Source: Williamsia sterculiae (GTDB taxonomy: Bacteria > Actinomycetota > Actinomycetes > Mycobacteriales > Mycobacteriaceae). From it: 64,000 nt of DNA. The stretch lies in assembly GCF_900156495.1 (NCBI RefSeq), contig NZ_FTNT01000008.1, forward strand, positions 124,001 to 188,000. The letters run 5' to 3'. The notes beneath the pieces were generated by a model. The model was not told where the DNA came from. It ran no database searches and worked only from the letters and a program-made list of their open reading frames with translations. This document shows positions 1-8,830 of this stretch, piece after piece. The translations under genes and the position numbers were made by a program. The stretch's first letter is position 1; each line of letters opens with the position of its first letter.

Positions 1-165
1 CGCCACGATGGCCGCCGAGCCCGAAGGTGCCGCGACCGCGTCACCGGCACCGATCCACACCGCGGCCAGCAATGACATGACCGTGGCCACCACCAACACG
101 GCGTACCTGCTCCGTGCCGGGACCCGCACACCCGTCGAATGCGACCGATCGGCCGTCAACCCCAC
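1..165 (-). CDS. Secreted protein of unknown family, N-terminal fragment
   Basis: The reverse strand reads in frame from a GTG at 163-165 to the window edge. A second possible GTG lies at 127-129. The peptide has a short basic segment (VRVPARSRY), about 18 hydrophobic residues (AVLVVATVMSLLAAVWIG) and then an Ala-rich stretch with a possible AVAA cleavage site. This is a typical Sec signal peptide. The mature part lies outside the window, so no family can be named. In mycolata, cutinase-like or Chp-type secreted esterases often sit beside papA genes, but nothing visible here proves that. The gene diverges from the papA-like gene, so the two may share a control region. Confidence 0.5.
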   Translation of the reverse strand, partial: MGLTADRSHSTGVRVPARSRYAVLVVATVMSLLAAVWIGAGDAVAAPSGSAAIVA

Positions 166-545
166 CGCACACCGTGCCTCTCGACCGAGCCGTCGATGTC
201 CCCATCCAGACATTCCCGGCATAGTTCACCTGATGAACCGCCCCCGTGCACCGGTCGCTCGTCCTCCCGGCACCCACCACGACAGTAGACAACGCGGCGG
301 CGCGCCACCGCATCTGGCCGCCGAAATTACCCACTGCTTACAATGTTGGCGTGGCGGCTGTGGTGCGTTGTCACGGTGAGACGCATTGCCGTTGCGAGTC
401 AACGCATCTCGTCGTCGATCACAATCGGCCACAACGCCACGGTGCGGATCGCGCGCAATGCCGGACACACGGTGTTCGTCTGCGACGCTCCGGGAGGGTG
501 TCACGTCGTACCGCAGACGGACAGAGCAGCAAGGGGATGTCACGC
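166..545. other. Divergent intergenic region upstream of the papA-like gene
   Basis: This 380-bp stretch lies between two divergent genes. Overlapping open frames exist, but none has a plausible ribosome site or recognisable product. The visible signals are a good -10 hexamer on the plus strand (TACAAT at 339-344) and a purine-rich ribosome site at 531-536 for the gene starting at 546. No strong inverted repeat was seen. Confidence 0.4.
339..344 (+). promoter_or_regulatory. Candidate -10 element for the papA-like gene
   Basis: TACAAT matches TATAAT at five of six positions in an otherwise GC-rich stretch. No convincing -35 element lies 17 bp upstream. If used, it gives a leader of roughly 190 nt before the start at 546. 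Confidence 0.3.
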
Positions 546-1979
546 ATGGTCAGTTTCGGACTCATCGAGGATTGGCATCCCCGACCCGGCCGGGTGACCA
601 GTTGGGTACCCACCGCGGCGTCGTCCGCCGCGGCCGCTGCCGCACCCACCGACCCGGTGCCACCGTCGCATCAGCAGCAGGAATACCTCCGGTCGGCACG
701 CCGCAACGCCGCCGCCGGCTTCCGCTTCTCCCGTCTCTGCCTGCTCTGCTTCGACATCCAGGGGGCCCTGGATGTGGAAGCGATGACCAGCGCGATCACC
801 ACCTTCCTCCGCAGGCATGACACCTTCGCGAGCTGGTTCGATCTCGACGACGACGGGAGTGTGACCCGCCACGTCCTCGCCACCGACGACATCGACGTCG
901 AACCGGCCGTCCAGGGCAGCTTCGACGACGCGGAGACCATCCGCGACCTCGTCGGTGACCACACACCGGGACCGTTCGACTGGGACTGTTTCCGGATCGG
1001 CACCATCGAGTGGAACGGCGGATTCACCGTGTTCGCCGCCGTCGATCATCTCGACACGGACGGGATCTCACAGGCCCTGACGGCCACCGAGTTGATGTCG
1101 CTGTACCTCAATGCGGCGTTCGCGATGAACAACCCGCTCCCCGAGGTCGGCAGCTATCACGATTACTGCCGCCGAGAACGCGACCTGTCGGCGCGCCTCA
1201 CGCTGGACTCGCCCGAGGTTGCGCGCTGGCTCGAGTTGGTCCGCGACAACGGTGGACGGCTCCCCAGTTTCCCGCTCACCCTCGGCAGGCGCGACGACGA
1301 CCCGTCCGACCACACCCGCAGCGCCATCCACACGGCGCAGGTGTTCACCGAGCCGCAGGCACGGGCGGTCGACGAGGTGTGCCGCCGACACGGAGCCGGG
1401 TTCACCGCCGCGGTGATGTCGGTCGCGGCCCTGGCCTACGCGGAGTTCACCGGTTCGGACCGCTACTTCGGTCTGACGCCCAAGAGCACGCGTCGCAGCG
1501 CGGGTGAGATGAACACCATCGGCTGGTTCACCAGCCTGATCCCGGTGCCGATCGAGGTACCCACGACCGCCACCTTCACCTCCATCGTCGGTGCCGCTCA
1601 GGAGGCATTCGAGAAGGGCAAGGACCTCACCGACGTCTCCTTCCACCGGGTTCTGGAACTCGCGACACCGGACTCGGGTGTGCACGTGTCACCCGGGTGG
1701 TCGGTGCCGATGGTGTCCTACGTCGACGTCCGGAAGCTGCCGGGCGTGGAGATGTTCGACGCGATCAACGGCGCCCTCTACGGCAGCCGCGGCAGCAGCG
1801 AGGAGGTGTTCATGTGGGTCAACCGGTTCACCGACGTCACCTCGGTGACTCTGCTGTACCCGGACACCCCCGAGGCGCAGAACTCGATCAAGATCTACGT
1901 GGAACGTCTCGTCGAGATCCTCACCACCATCGCCGCGCAGGGTGACTACGAGCCCGGCGTCGCGGCCCTGGCCCGCTGA
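546..1979 (+). CDS. PapA-type acyltransferase (condensation-domain family)
   Basis: This 477-residue protein resembles the mycobacterial polyketide-associated proteins PapA1, PapA2 and PapA3. These transfer fatty acyl groups from CoA or a carrier onto sugar or alcohol hydroxyls, for example trehalose lipids. The N-terminus (IEDWHPRPGRVTSW) matches the typical PapA opening. The catalytic HxxxDG motif is HLDTDG at residues 168-173, with His168 and Asp172. Later segments such as YFGLTPKSTR and IGWFTSLIPV also fit the family. The ATG at 546 is chosen because AAGGGG at 531-536 is correctly spaced for it and touches the ATG at 537. The MFS exporter gene follows closely, suggesting the acylated product is exported. 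No polyketide synthase or MmpL gene is in view, so the substrate is unknown. Confidence 0.85.
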   Translation: MVSFGLIEDWHPRPGRVTSWVPTAASSAAAAAAPTDPVPPSHQQQEYLRSARRNAAAGFRFSRLCLLCFDIQGALDVEAMTSAITTFLRRHDTFASWFDLDDDGSVTRHVLATDDIDVEPAVQGSFDDAETIRDLVGDHTPGPFDWDCFRIGTIEWNGGFTVFAAVDHLDTDGISQALTATELMSLYLNAAFAMNNPLPEVGSYHDYCRRERDLSARLTLDSPEVARWLELVRDNGGRLPSFPLTLGRRDDDPSDHTRSAIHTAQVFTEPQARAVDEVCRRHGAGFTAAVMSVAALAYAEFTGSDRYFGLTPKSTRRSAGEMNTIGWFTSLIPVPIEVPTTATFTSIVGAAQEAFEKGKDLTDVSFHRVLELATPDSGVHVSPGWSVPMVSYVDVRKLPGVEMFDAINGALYGSRGSSEEVFMWVNRFTDVTSVTLLYPDTPEAQNSIKIYVERLVEILTTIAAQGDYEPGVAALAR

Positions 1980-2013
1980 TCGGCCCGCACGCACCGACCG
2001 GGAGCGCCGAGCG

Positions 2014-3696
2014 TTGACCGCCGTGCACTCTCGGCCGGAGTCCGCTGCCACCCCGCCTCCGGTCGGTGCCTGGGCGGCCCTGGTGAGCTGCCTGCTCGCG
2101 GTGTTCATGCAGATGCTGGACACCACCATCGTGAACATCGCGATCCCCGACCTGACGACCGGACTGGGCGCGGCGTCATCGCAGCAGTTGCTGATCCTGA
2201 GCGTCTACACACTCGCCTTCGCGTGCACGCTGCTGACCGCGACCACGATCGGGTCCCGGTACGGCAGGCGCCGCGTGTTCGTGCTGGCCCTGCTGGGATT
2301 CGCGGCGGCCTCCACCCTGTGCGGGATCGCGCAGAGTCCGTGGCAGCTGATCGCGTTCCGCGCCCTGCAGGGGGTGTCGGCGGCACTGGTGTCGGCACAG
2401 ACCCTGGCCCTGATCGCAGACATCTTCCCGCGGAGCCGTCACGGCGTGGTGTTCGGCATCTACGGTGCGGTGGCCGGCGTGGCCGCGATGCTGGGCCCGG
2501 TCCTGGGCGGAGTGCTCGTCTCGCTGGATGTGTTCGGCTGGGGTTGGCGGACGATCTTCCTGGTCAACATCCCGGTGAGCGTGGTCGCCGCGGTGATGGC
2601 ACTGCGCTACATGCCGCGACAGCGCGGGTCACGCGACCTGGCCGTCGACGGCGTGGGTGTCGTGGCATCGACGGTGGGGCTGTTCATGCTGATCTACCCG
2701 CTGGCCGTGGGTCGCGAACAGGACTGGCCCGCGCACCTGTGGGTGATGATCGCGGTCGCGGTCGTCGTGTTGGCGGCCTTCGTGGTCCACGAACATCGCT
2801 TGCCGCGTCGCGGCGGCGCTCCGCTGCTGCGGGTCGACCTCTTCTCGTCTCGGCAGTTCGCCGTGGGCGCGGTGTTGTCGCTGCTGTTCTTCAGCATGTT
2901 CGCCGCGTTCTTCTTCACCATGTCGGTGGCCACCCAATTCGGTCTCGGATGGTCGGCGTTGCGCACCGGGCTGATCACGATGCCGTTCGCGGCCGGCGCG
3001 ATCGTCGGGTCGTTGGCGTCGGCGAGCGCCGTGCGGCATCTGGGGCCGCGCACGCTCACCGTGGGGATGGTGCTGCTGGCCGTCGGGCTGGCCTGGGTGG
3101 CGGCGGAGTTGGCACCGGAGTCCGCACGTGTCGACGTGCCCTCGCTCATCGCACCCCTGGTACTCGGTGGGCTCGGTACCGGACTGTTCGTGGCACCACT
3201 GCAGGCGACGATCCTGTCGGGATCCGACGAACACACCGTGGGCTCGGCATCGGGGTTGATACCCACCGTCCAACAACTCGGGGCGTCGCTGGGGCTGGCC
3301 GTCATCACCATCTTCTTCTTCTCCCAGGTGTCGCACACGGCCGTCACCGCCGTGCCCGGCGCGACGGCTGGTCTGTCGCGCGCGCTCCAGGACACCGACG
3401 TCGCCCCCACGCTGCGCCCGTTCGTCGCGAGCAACTTCGCCCGCTGCGCACGCGCCCAGCTCGAATCCGCGCATCCCGAACGCCCAGCGAGTGGCTGTTC
3501 CACCACGGCGCCGTCCGGCGGCGCCCGTGCCCAGGTGCTCGCCGCGGCCACGCCCGACCTGCGTGCGGCGGCCCGGCAGGCCGCCGCCTGGACCTTCGTC
3601 GGAGCCCTGCGGACCTCGCTGTACCTGTCGGCCGGACTGGCCACGCTCGTCGCGGCGTGTTCCCTGCTGCTGAGGCGGTCGACCGGCGGTCGGTGA
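2014..3696 (+). CDS. MFS transporter, DHA2 (14-helix) family
   Basis: The product of about 560 residues resembles proton-driven drug or lipid exporters of the EmrB/QacA group. The family motif LDTTIVNIAIPDL is at residues 35-47, followed by the GSRYGRRRVF loop and about 14 hydrophobic segments. A Cys-containing soluble stretch precedes the last helix, near RCARAQLESAHPE. Start choice is uncertain. TTG at 2014 has GGGAG at 2000-2004, nine nt upstream. GTG at 2023 is an alternative, and GTG at 1942 would overlap the papA-like gene by 38 nt. It is probably co-transcribed with the acyltransferase gene and may export its acylated product. The substrate cannot be read from sequence. Confidence 0.85.
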   Translation: MTAVHSRPESAATPPPVGAWAALVSCLLAVFMQMLDTTIVNIAIPDLTTGLGAASSQQLLILSVYTLAFACTLLTATTIGSRYGRRRVFVLALLGFAAASTLCGIAQSPWQLIAFRALQGVSAALVSAQTLALIADIFPRSRHGVVFGIYGAVAGVAAMLGPVLGGVLVSLDVFGWGWRTIFLVNIPVSVVAAVMALRYMPRQRGSRDLAVDGVGVVASTVGLFMLIYPLAVGREQDWPAHLWVMIAVAVVVLAAFVVHEHRLPRRGGAPLLRVDLFSSRQFAVGAVLSLLFFSMFAAFFFTMSVATQFGLGWSALRTGLITMPFAAGAIVGSLASASAVRHLGPRTLTVGMVLLAVGLAWVAAELAPESARVDVPSLIAPLVLGGLGTGLFVAPLQATILSGSDEHTVGSASGLIPTVQQLGASLGLAVITIFFFSQVSHTAVTAVPGATAGLSRALQDTDVAPTLRPFVASNFARCARAQLESAHPERPASGCSTTAPSGGARAQVLAAATPDLRAAARQAAAWTFVGALRTSLYLSAGLATLVAACSLLLRRSTGGR

Positions 3697-3702
3697 CGAC
3701 GG

Positions 3703-3827
3703 ACAACTGCGGTGGTGGAGGTGTACGACAACTGCGGGATATCCGACGTCCCGCAGTTGTCGGGATCTCCCGCCGAAACATCGTCAGCGCATCACCGATC
3801 CGCCAGGAGATCGGATTTCCCGCAGTT
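3703..3827. repeat. Four copies of an ACAACTGCGGGA-type element, two forming a terminator-like hairpin
   Basis: Two copies face each other at 3727-3739 and 3749-3761 and form a perfect 13-bp stem with a 9-nt loop. Another copy is direct at 3703-3712 and one is inverted at 3818-3827. A second pair, GATCTCC at 3764-3770 and GGAGATC at 3806-3812, nests inside. The region separates convergent genes (MFS and DUF2469), so a bidirectional terminator is the simplest reading. No T-tract follows the stem. The extra copies are more than a terminator needs. Confidence 0.6.
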
Positions 3828-3862
3828 TCGTACCCGGCCCGGCGACGCGGCCTACCCGGATG

Positions 3863-4171
3863 TCACTCGTCGGGCAGTCGCAGTTCGGGCTTCTCGAGTT
3901 CCTCGATGTTCACGTCCTTGAACGTGATGACGCGAACCTGTTTGACGAAGCGCGCCGGGCGGTACATGTCCCACACCCAGGCATCGGACATCCGCAGTTC
4001 GAAGTAGACCTCACCGTCGGCGTTGCGAGGCACCATCTCGACTGCGTTGGCGAGGTAGAAGCGGCGCTCGGTCTCGACCACGTAGGTGAACTGACCGACG
4101 ATGTCCTTGTACTCGCGGTACAGGGAGAGTTCCATCTCGGTCTCGTACTTCTCGAGATCCTCAGCACTCAT
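3863..4171 (-). CDS. DUF2469 family protein (Rv2901c-like)
   Basis: This 102-residue acidic protein belongs to the actinobacteria-specific DUF2469 family, recognised by MSAEDLEKYETEMELSLYRE at the N-terminus and WDMYRPARFVKQVRVITF in the second half. No membrane segment, signal peptide or catalytic motif is seen, and its function is unknown. As in Mtb, it sits downstream of rnhB. The start ATG has no Shine-Dalgarno sequence but has a TAGGCT hexamer six nt before it, consistent with a leaderless transcript. Confidence 0.9.
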   Translation of the reverse strand: MSAEDLEKYETEMELSLYREYKDIVGQFTYVVETERRFYLANAVEMVPRNADGEVYFELRMSDAWVWDMYRPARFVKQVRVITFKDVNIEELEKPELRLPDE

Positions 4172-4177
4172 CCGGTA

Positions 4178-4183
4178 AGCCTA
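4178..4183 (-). promoter_or_regulatory. Leaderless-type -10 of the DUF2469 gene
   Basis: On the minus strand the hexamer reads TAGGCT and ends six nt before the ATG. Transcription would begin at or next to the start codon, so no ribosome site would be needed. Confidence 0.5.
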
Positions 4184-4247
4184 ACTGGGTCGGGGACGGG
4201 TCGACACCGGCGGTGATTCTCGCCGATGGGGTGTACGTCGGGGTGCG

Positions 4248-4901
4248 TCAGCGGAGGCGCTCCCGGACGTTGCGGTAGGACATCCGGTGTTGCGCCGACG
4301 GTCCCAGGCGGTCGAGGGCGGACATGTGCACGGCGGTGCTGTAACCCTTGTGCCCGGCGAATCCGTAACCGGGGAGCGCGGTGTCCATCTCCGTCATGAT
4401 CCGATCCCGGGTGACCTTGGCGATGATGCTGGCCCCCGCGATACACGCCGCGGCCCCGTCTCCCCCGATCACCGGCAACGACGGGACCGTCAAACCGGGA
4501 ACGGCGAATCCGTCCGAGAGCACGTAGCCGGGCGACACCGACAGGTCGGCCACGGCGCGACGCATCCCCTCGATGTTGACCACGTGGATGCCGAGACGGT
4601 CGACCTCGCCGGCGGGTACCACCACCACACTCCACGCCAGTGCGTGTCGGGTGACCGAGCGGTACAGGGTCTCGCGGGTATCCGGTGAGAGTTTCTTGGA
4701 GTCGTCGAGGTCGGCCAGCGAGACGAGCTGTTTGGGTTTGAGAACGCAGGCGGCGATCACCAGTGGGCCCGCACACGCGCCGCGACCGGCCTCGTCGACT
4801 CCCGCGACCGGGCCCAGACCGCTGTTGTGCAGTGCGAACTCGAAGGTGCGCAGCGACGCGGCCCGGCGCACGGGCGCGCGCGGCGGCCAGGCGGTGCGCA
4901 C
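4248..4901 (-). CDS. rnhB: Ribonuclease HII
   Basis: RNase HII cuts the RNA strand of RNA-DNA hybrids and starts removal of ribonucleotides misincorporated in DNA. The protein has about 217 residues. The signature [15 protein letters not shown] holds the first two acidic metal ligands (Asp36, Glu37). Also visible are DDSKKLS, a VLSDG acidic segment, [10 protein letters not shown] and GHKGYST, all standard family blocks. The GTG at 4899-4901 is chosen because its VRTAWPPR start aligns with the Mtb protein. GTG at 4926-4928 is an alternative, just after the lepB stop. The gene lies downstream of lepB, as in Mtb. Confidence 0.93.
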   Translation of the reverse strand: MRTAWPPRAPVRRAASLRTFEFALHNSGLGPVAGVDEAGRGACAGPLVIAACVLKPKQLVSLADLDDSKKLSPDTRETLYRSVTRHALAWSVVVVPAGEVDRLGIHVVNIEGMRRAVADLSVSPGYVLSDGFAVPGLTVPSLPVIGGDGAAACIAGASIIAKVTRDRIMTEMDTALPGYGFAGHKGYSTAVHMSALDRLGPSAQHRMSYRNVRERLR

Positions 4902-4935
4902 CTGCGGAACTCGGGAGCGGGACGACACGGGTCGC

Positions 4936-5793
4936 TCAGCTCTGCGGGTTGACGGCCCCCACACCACCGATGCGGGAGAACGGGTAGATGATGAACCGGA
5001 CCTTGCCCCGGATGTCGCCGATCGGAACGGTGCCCTGCATCTCGTCGGTCATGTGATAGCGCGAGTCGGCGGAGTTGCTGCGGTTGTCGCCCATCACCCA
5101 CACGTGGTCCCGGGGTATGGTGATCGGCCCGAAGTCCGGTCCCAGGCACGTCGACATGGTTCCGTCCGGGTTCACGACGTTCGCGCCGGCACCCTCCTGC
5201 CGTTGCAGGTCGGCGTTCACATACGGCTCCTTGAGTGGCTTGCCGTTGACCTTGACCCCGACCTTGTCGGCGGCATGACATTCCACGGTCTGCCCACCGG
5301 TGGCGACCACGCGCTTGACCAGGTCGTTCTCGTCGGGCGGGGCGAAGCCGAACCATGCCAGGCCGTTCTGGAGACCGCGCTTGATCGTGTTCGACGACCG
5401 CGGTGAGGTCCACTGCTCGTCCCAACTGGACGTCGGCCCCTTGAACACCACGACGTCACCGGGCTCGGGAGACCCGAACCGGTACACGATCTTGTCGATG
5501 ACGATGCGGTCGTTGGTGCAACCCTGACATCCGATCAGCGTGGTCTCCATCGACTCCGACGGGATCACGTACTGCCGACCCACGAAGGTCTGGATCACCC
5601 AGGTGAGCACCAGTACGCAGACGACGATGATCGCCGCTTCCCGTAGCAGGGAGCGACCGCGGCCACCGCGCTTGTCGTCTGGCTCGCCGCGGGTGTGCCA
5701 GGGACGGGCCCCCCCGTCGTGCTCGTCACCGCGGCGCTCGTCACCGTCGCGTTCATCGTGCGGTGAACGTGAACCGCTGGGCGTATCCGTCAC
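4936..5793 (-). CDS. lepB: Signal peptidase I
   Basis: This membrane-anchored serine protease removes signal peptides from exported preproteins. The 285-residue protein has a charged cytoplasmic N-terminus of about 47 residues, one membrane helix near residues 52-71 and an external catalytic domain. The Ser-Lys dyad is Ser81 in IPSESMETT and Lys160 in [11 protein letters not shown]. The later box [11 protein letters not shown] is also present. A Cys pair (CQGCTND) and two further Cys residues lie in the outer domain. The start is GTG with no clear ribosome site and a possible -10 six nt upstream. The gene sits between rplS and rnhB, as in mycobacteria. Confidence 0.94.
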   Translation of the reverse strand: MTDTPSGSRSPHDERDGDERRGDEHDGGARPWHTRGEPDDKRGGRGRSLLREAAIIVVCVLVLTWVIQTFVGRQYVIPSESMETTLIGCQGCTNDRIVIDKIVYRFGSPEPGDVVVFKGPTSSWDEQWTSPRSSNTIKRGLQNGLAWFGFAPPDENDLVKRVVATGGQTVECHAADKVGVKVNGKPLKEPYVNADLQRQEGAGANVVNPDGTMSTCLGPDFGPITIPRDHVWVMGDNRSNSADSRYHMTDEMQGTVPIGDIRGKVRFIIYPFSRIGGVGAVNPQS

Positions 5794-5799
5794 GCGATC

Positions 5800-5805
5800 A
5801 GCTTA
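5800..5805 (-). promoter_or_regulatory. Candidate leaderless -10 of lepB, inside a small dyad
   Basis: The minus strand reads TAAGCT, ending six nt before the lepB GTG. It lies within GATCAG-n4-CTGATC at 5796-5811, a short dyad that could also bind a regulator. No -35 match is seen. Confidence 0.35.
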
Positions 5806-5886
5806 CTGATCGAGATCTGCCGCGGTCCGGCGTCTGCCGAGGTGCGGCCGCCGTCGCACGGCATCCGCCGGGCACACCGGGAACGG

Positions 5887-6228
5887 TCAGCGCTTTTCCT
5901 TGATCTTGGCGGCCTTACCGCGCAGGTCGCGCAGGTAGTAGAGCTTGGCACGACGCACATCACCGCGGGTGATGACGTCGATCTTGGCGATGTTGGGGCT
6001 GTGCACCGGGAAGGTGCGCTCCACACCGACACCGAAGGACACCTTGCGGACGGTGAAGGTCTCGCGCACTCCACCGCCCTGTCGACGGATGACGACGCCC
6101 TTGAACACCTGGACACGCTCCTTGGCACCCTCGATCACCTTGACGTGGACGTCGAGGGTGTCGCCGGGGCGGAAGTCGGGGATGTCGTCGCGCACGGACT
6201 GCTGGTCGAGGAAATCCAGGGTGTTCAT
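5887..6228 (-). CDS. rplS: 50S ribosomal protein L19
   Basis: L19 lies at the 30S-50S interface of the ribosome. The 113-residue product is full length. It begins [19 protein letters not shown] and contains the conserved [19 protein letters not shown] and [10 protein letters not shown] blocks, with a basic tail ending KAAKIKEKR. In many bacteria the order is rpsP-rimM-trmD-rplS. Here a membrane-protein gene separates trmD from rplS, at the place where Mtb has lppW. Confidence 0.96.
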   Translation of the reverse strand: MNTLDFLDQQSVRDDIPDFRPGDTLDVHVKVIEGAKERVQVFKGVVIRRQGGGVRETFTVRKVSFGVGVERTFPVHSPNIAKIDVITRGDVRRAKLYYLRDLRGKAAKIKEKR

Positions 6229-6297
6229 CAGTTGAGGTCCATTCCTACGTGTGTCTGAGCAGAGGAACCTGGCGGCACGCCCCGAGGCCCCGGAGGA

Positions 6298-7248
6298 CTA
6301 CGGAGACGGCTCGACCGGTTCGTGCTCCGAGTCGAAGTGGTCGCCGCCCGACGAACGCTCGCGGTGCGTCGTCCCGCCGTTCGGCAACCCGACCATTGTG
6401 CCAGACGGCCCCCGCACCGGAGAAATCGGCGCCGGCGCCGGATGCACCACCACATCGAGGACCTCCTCGGCGGCCTGTTTGGCGTGCGGGACGTCCGGCG
6501 ACCCGGCCATCAGATCCTGGGTGAAGATCTTGGCCCGGATCAGCGGCCTGCGGAGTCGGCGTTCGCGGCGCAGTGCCCGGGACATCCGCCGGGGGCGGCG
6601 GGTGTATCGCCAGCGGGCCCACGGCGACCCGGGCCGCGCCAACCGCAGCGAGCCGATGAGCAGCAACGGCCAGATGAAGATTCCCAGCAGCCCGGTCCAG
6701 ATCTTGCCCTTGAGCAAGACCACCGCGGCCAGCAGCAGGCTGAGCATCGCCCTGGCGATGTCGAGGCTCCTGAGCAGGTCACTCTCGTGATCGGCGAAGG
6801 CGGTCAGGTTGAACAGCTCCAGGGGTCGAAACCCCAGCAGCACCATCCCGGTCACCCCGATCGCGACGAACACCGCGTCCACCGACGCGCGGCCCTCCTC
6901 GGCCCAGTACACGTCGCGGAGATAGAAGATCAGCGCGAACTCGTCGAGGATGAGCGCGGCACCGATGCCGAACAGACAGGCCAACGCGGACGCCGTGGAC
7001 TGGGACGATTCCATCGACGTCGCGACCAAACCGAGTCCGGACGCCAAGGTGATGACCACCCCGAACACGACGTGATGGACGTGGGTGTCACCGGAGCGGA
7101 TGTTGCCGGGCCACCAGCGCACCTGCGCCCGGATCATCCGGACACTGACCCGGATGGCGATGAAGCCCAGCACGAACCCCGCGAAGAACAGCAGCAACGG
7201 CAGTTTGCCGTGGGCGACGATCTCATCGGTGAACCAGTGGCGCACCAC
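6298..7248 (-). CDS. Conserved integral membrane protein, unknown function
   Basis: The 316-residue protein has about six hydrophobic segments in its first 190 residues, including KLPLLLFFAGFVLGFIAIRV and HHVVFGVVITLASGLGLVAT. A strongly basic stretch (ARWRYTRRPRRMSRALRRER) and a hydrophilic Pro-rich tail follow. HVHHVVFG and ILDEFALIFYLRDVYW look like conserved core motifs with His and acidic residues, but I do not recognise a named family. Two GTG codons are possible starts, and the upstream one is used. It stands between trmD and rplS on the same strand and may be co-transcribed with them. Confidence 0.75.
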   Translation of the reverse strand: MVRHWFTDEIVAHGKLPLLLFFAGFVLGFIAIRVSVRMIRAQVRWWPGNIRSGDTHVHHVVFGVVITLASGLGLVATSMESSQSTASALACLFGIGAALILDEFALIFYLRDVYWAEEGRASVDAVFVAIGVTGMVLLGFRPLELFNLTAFADHESDLLRSLDIARAMLSLLLAAVVLLKGKIWTGLLGIFIWPLLLIGSLRLARPGSPWARWRYTRRPRRMSRALRRERRLRRPLIRAKIFTQDLMAGSPDVPHAKQAAEEVLDVVVHPAPAPISPVRGPSGTMVGLPNGGTTHRERSSGGDHFDSEHEPVEPSP

Positions 7249-7278
7249 CCCAACGGTAGTGGGGTACGCGCCGCGGAG

Positions 7279-7980
7279 TCAGTCCGCCCGGTCCGCCGCC
7301 GGCCCGGCAAGCAGGTCGGGGCGGCGATCCCGGGTACGGGCCAGCGCCTGGTCGTGGCGCCATTCGGCGATCCGCCGGTGGTCGCCGGAGAGCAGCACCG
7401 GCGGCACCGCCCGGTCGCGCCAGACCTCGGGGCGGGTGTACGACGGGCCTTCCAGCAACCCGTCGGAGAAGGAGTCCTGCTCATGCGACGCGGCGTTGCC
7501 GATCACTCCGTCGACGAGTCGTACCGTCGCCTCGACCATCGCCATCACCGCGACCTCGCCGCCGATGACCACGAAGTCGCCCACGGAGATCTCCCGTACC
7601 CGAACCCGGTCCGCGGCGTCGTCGACGACCCGCTGATCGATGCCCTCGTAGCGTCCGCAGGCGAACACCAGGTGCTTCTCGCGACTGAGTTCCCGGGCGG
7701 TCTGCTGGGTGAACGGATGCCCGGCGGGGGTGGGCACCACCAGCGTCGCGCCGTCGGGACAGACCGCGTCGAGGCAGCGACCCCAGACGTCGGGTCGCAT
7801 CACCATGCCGGGTCCGCCCCCGTAGGGCGTGTCGTCGACGCTGCGGTGTACGTCGAGCGCCCAGTCCCGCAGGTCGTGGGTGGCCAGTTCCAGCAGCCCT
7901 CGCTCGATGGCTTTGCCCGGCAACGACATCCGCAGCGGTTGCAGGTAGTCGGGAAAGATCGAGACGATGTCGATCCGCAT
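7279..7980 (-). CDS. trmD: tRNA (guanine-37-N1)-methyltransferase
   Basis: TrmD methylates G37 next to the anticodon with S-adenosylmethionine and so prevents +1 frameshifts. The 233-residue protein starts [13 protein letters not shown] and carries [10 protein letters not shown], the SPOUT-knot segment [13 protein letters not shown] and [10 protein letters not shown] near the C-terminus. The ATG at 7978-7980 fits the family start and has GAGAG about ten nt upstream. An upstream GTG at 7999-8001 overlaps the rimM stop as GTGA and is a possible alternative. Either way the gene is tightly linked to rimM. Confidence 0.94.
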   Translation of the reverse strand: MRIDIVSIFPDYLQPLRMSLPGKAIERGLLELATHDLRDWALDVHRSVDDTPYGGGPGMVMRPDVWGRCLDAVCPDGATLVVPTPAGHPFTQQTARELSREKHLVFACGRYEGIDQRVVDDAADRVRVREISVGDFVVIGGEVAVMAMVEATVRLVDGVIGNAASHEQDSFSDGLLEGPSYTRPEVWRDRAVPPVLLSGDHRRIAEWRHDQALARTRDRRPDLLAGPAADRAD

Positions 7981-7997
7981 CGCCGGAGCACTCTCGG

Positions 7998-8573
7998 TCA
8001 CCGCGAGCCCGTGCCTCCTGCGTCGCCGGCAGGCGCCTCGAGCAGACCCTCGGGAGGGTCGATGACGATGTGCTCGCGGCCGACGGTGGGCACCACCTCG
8101 GTGACGAACGGGACCAACACCTCGTCGCCGGCGTCCCGGGTCACCACCAGGACGTCGTTGGCCGGGAGGTGCAGGATGTCGCGCACCTCACCGACGCGGT
8201 CACCCACGGTGGTGACCACCTCGACTCCCTGCAGTTCGTGGTCGTAGAACTCGTCAGGGTCGTCACCGGAGTCGACGGCGGCCGCGTCGATCACGAACAA
8301 CCACCCGCGCAGGTCGTCGGCGGACGCGCGATCGGCGACCTCGGCCAGCGACAGCAACAGCCGCGCGCCGTGCGGGCGCGCGGCTGTCACCGTGAACGTG
8401 CGTTCCGCGGGGTTTCCGCGTCCGGTGTCGGTTGCCCCACGTCGGCGCGGCAGGTACCCGCGCAGCGTGGCGCCGACGGCGAAGCGATCCTCGGGATCGT
8501 CGGTACGGACGTCCACGACGAGTTCGCCGCGGACACCGTGCGACTTGACCACCCGGCCGACGACCAGATCCAT
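7998..8573 (-). CDS. rimM: 16S rRNA processing and 30S maturation factor RimM
   Basis: RimM helps assemble the head of the 30S subunit, binding S19 and 16S rRNA. The 191-residue protein has the N-terminal block [20 protein letters not shown]. The PRC-barrel part begins near residue 105 with [14 protein letters not shown], followed by [17 protein letters not shown] and VPFVTEVVP. The middle ([13 protein letters not shown]) is longer than in enteric RimM, and the tail is rich in Gly and Ala. It lies in the rpsP-KH-rimM-trmD run. Confidence 0.94.
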   Translation of the reverse strand: MDLVVGRVVKSHGVRGELVVDVRTDDPEDRFAVGATLRGYLPRRRGATDTGRGNPAERTFTVTAARPHGARLLLSLAEVADRASADDLRGWLFVIDAAAVDSGDDPDEFYDHELQGVEVVTTVGDRVGEVRDILHLPANDVLVVTRDAGDEVLVPFVTEVVPTVGREHIVIDPPEGLLEAPAGDAGGTGSR

Positions 8574-8587
8574 CGCGGGTTCCGTGG

Positions 8588-8830
8588 TCAGCGGTCGGTG
8601 TCGACGATGTCGACCCGGACCCCGCGACCACCGATGCCGGTCACCAGGGTGCGCAGCGCGGTCGCGGTACGGCCGTTGCGGCCGATGACCTTGCCCAGAT
8701 CATCGGGGTTGACATGCACCTCGACGAAGCGCCCGCGACGTCCGGTGATCAGCTCGACCCGGACGTCGTCCGGGTTGGCGACGATGCCGCGAACCAGGTG
8801 CTCGACGGCGTCGGCGACGACAGCACTCAC
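8588..8830 (-). CDS. KH-domain RNA-binding protein (Rv2908c-like)
   Basis: The 80-residue protein is one type II-like KH domain with the nucleic-acid loop [15 protein letters not shown] at about residues 49-63, close to the usual GxxG pattern. Homologues (KhpA/YlqC group) are RNA chaperone-like proteins coded next to rpsP. Its GTG start overlaps the rpsP stop as GTGA, so translation is probably coupled and the product made with ribosomal proteins. Confidence 0.93.
   Translation of the reverse strand: MSAVVADAVEHLVRGIVANPDDVRVELITGRRGRFVEVHVNPDDLGKVIGRNGRTATALRTLVTGIGGRGVRVDIVDTDR

Noticed and set aside
3697-3862. Small plus-strand ORFs after the MFS gene
   Set aside because: They run through the repeat/hairpin region, lack ribosome sites and end in the DUF2469 antisense.
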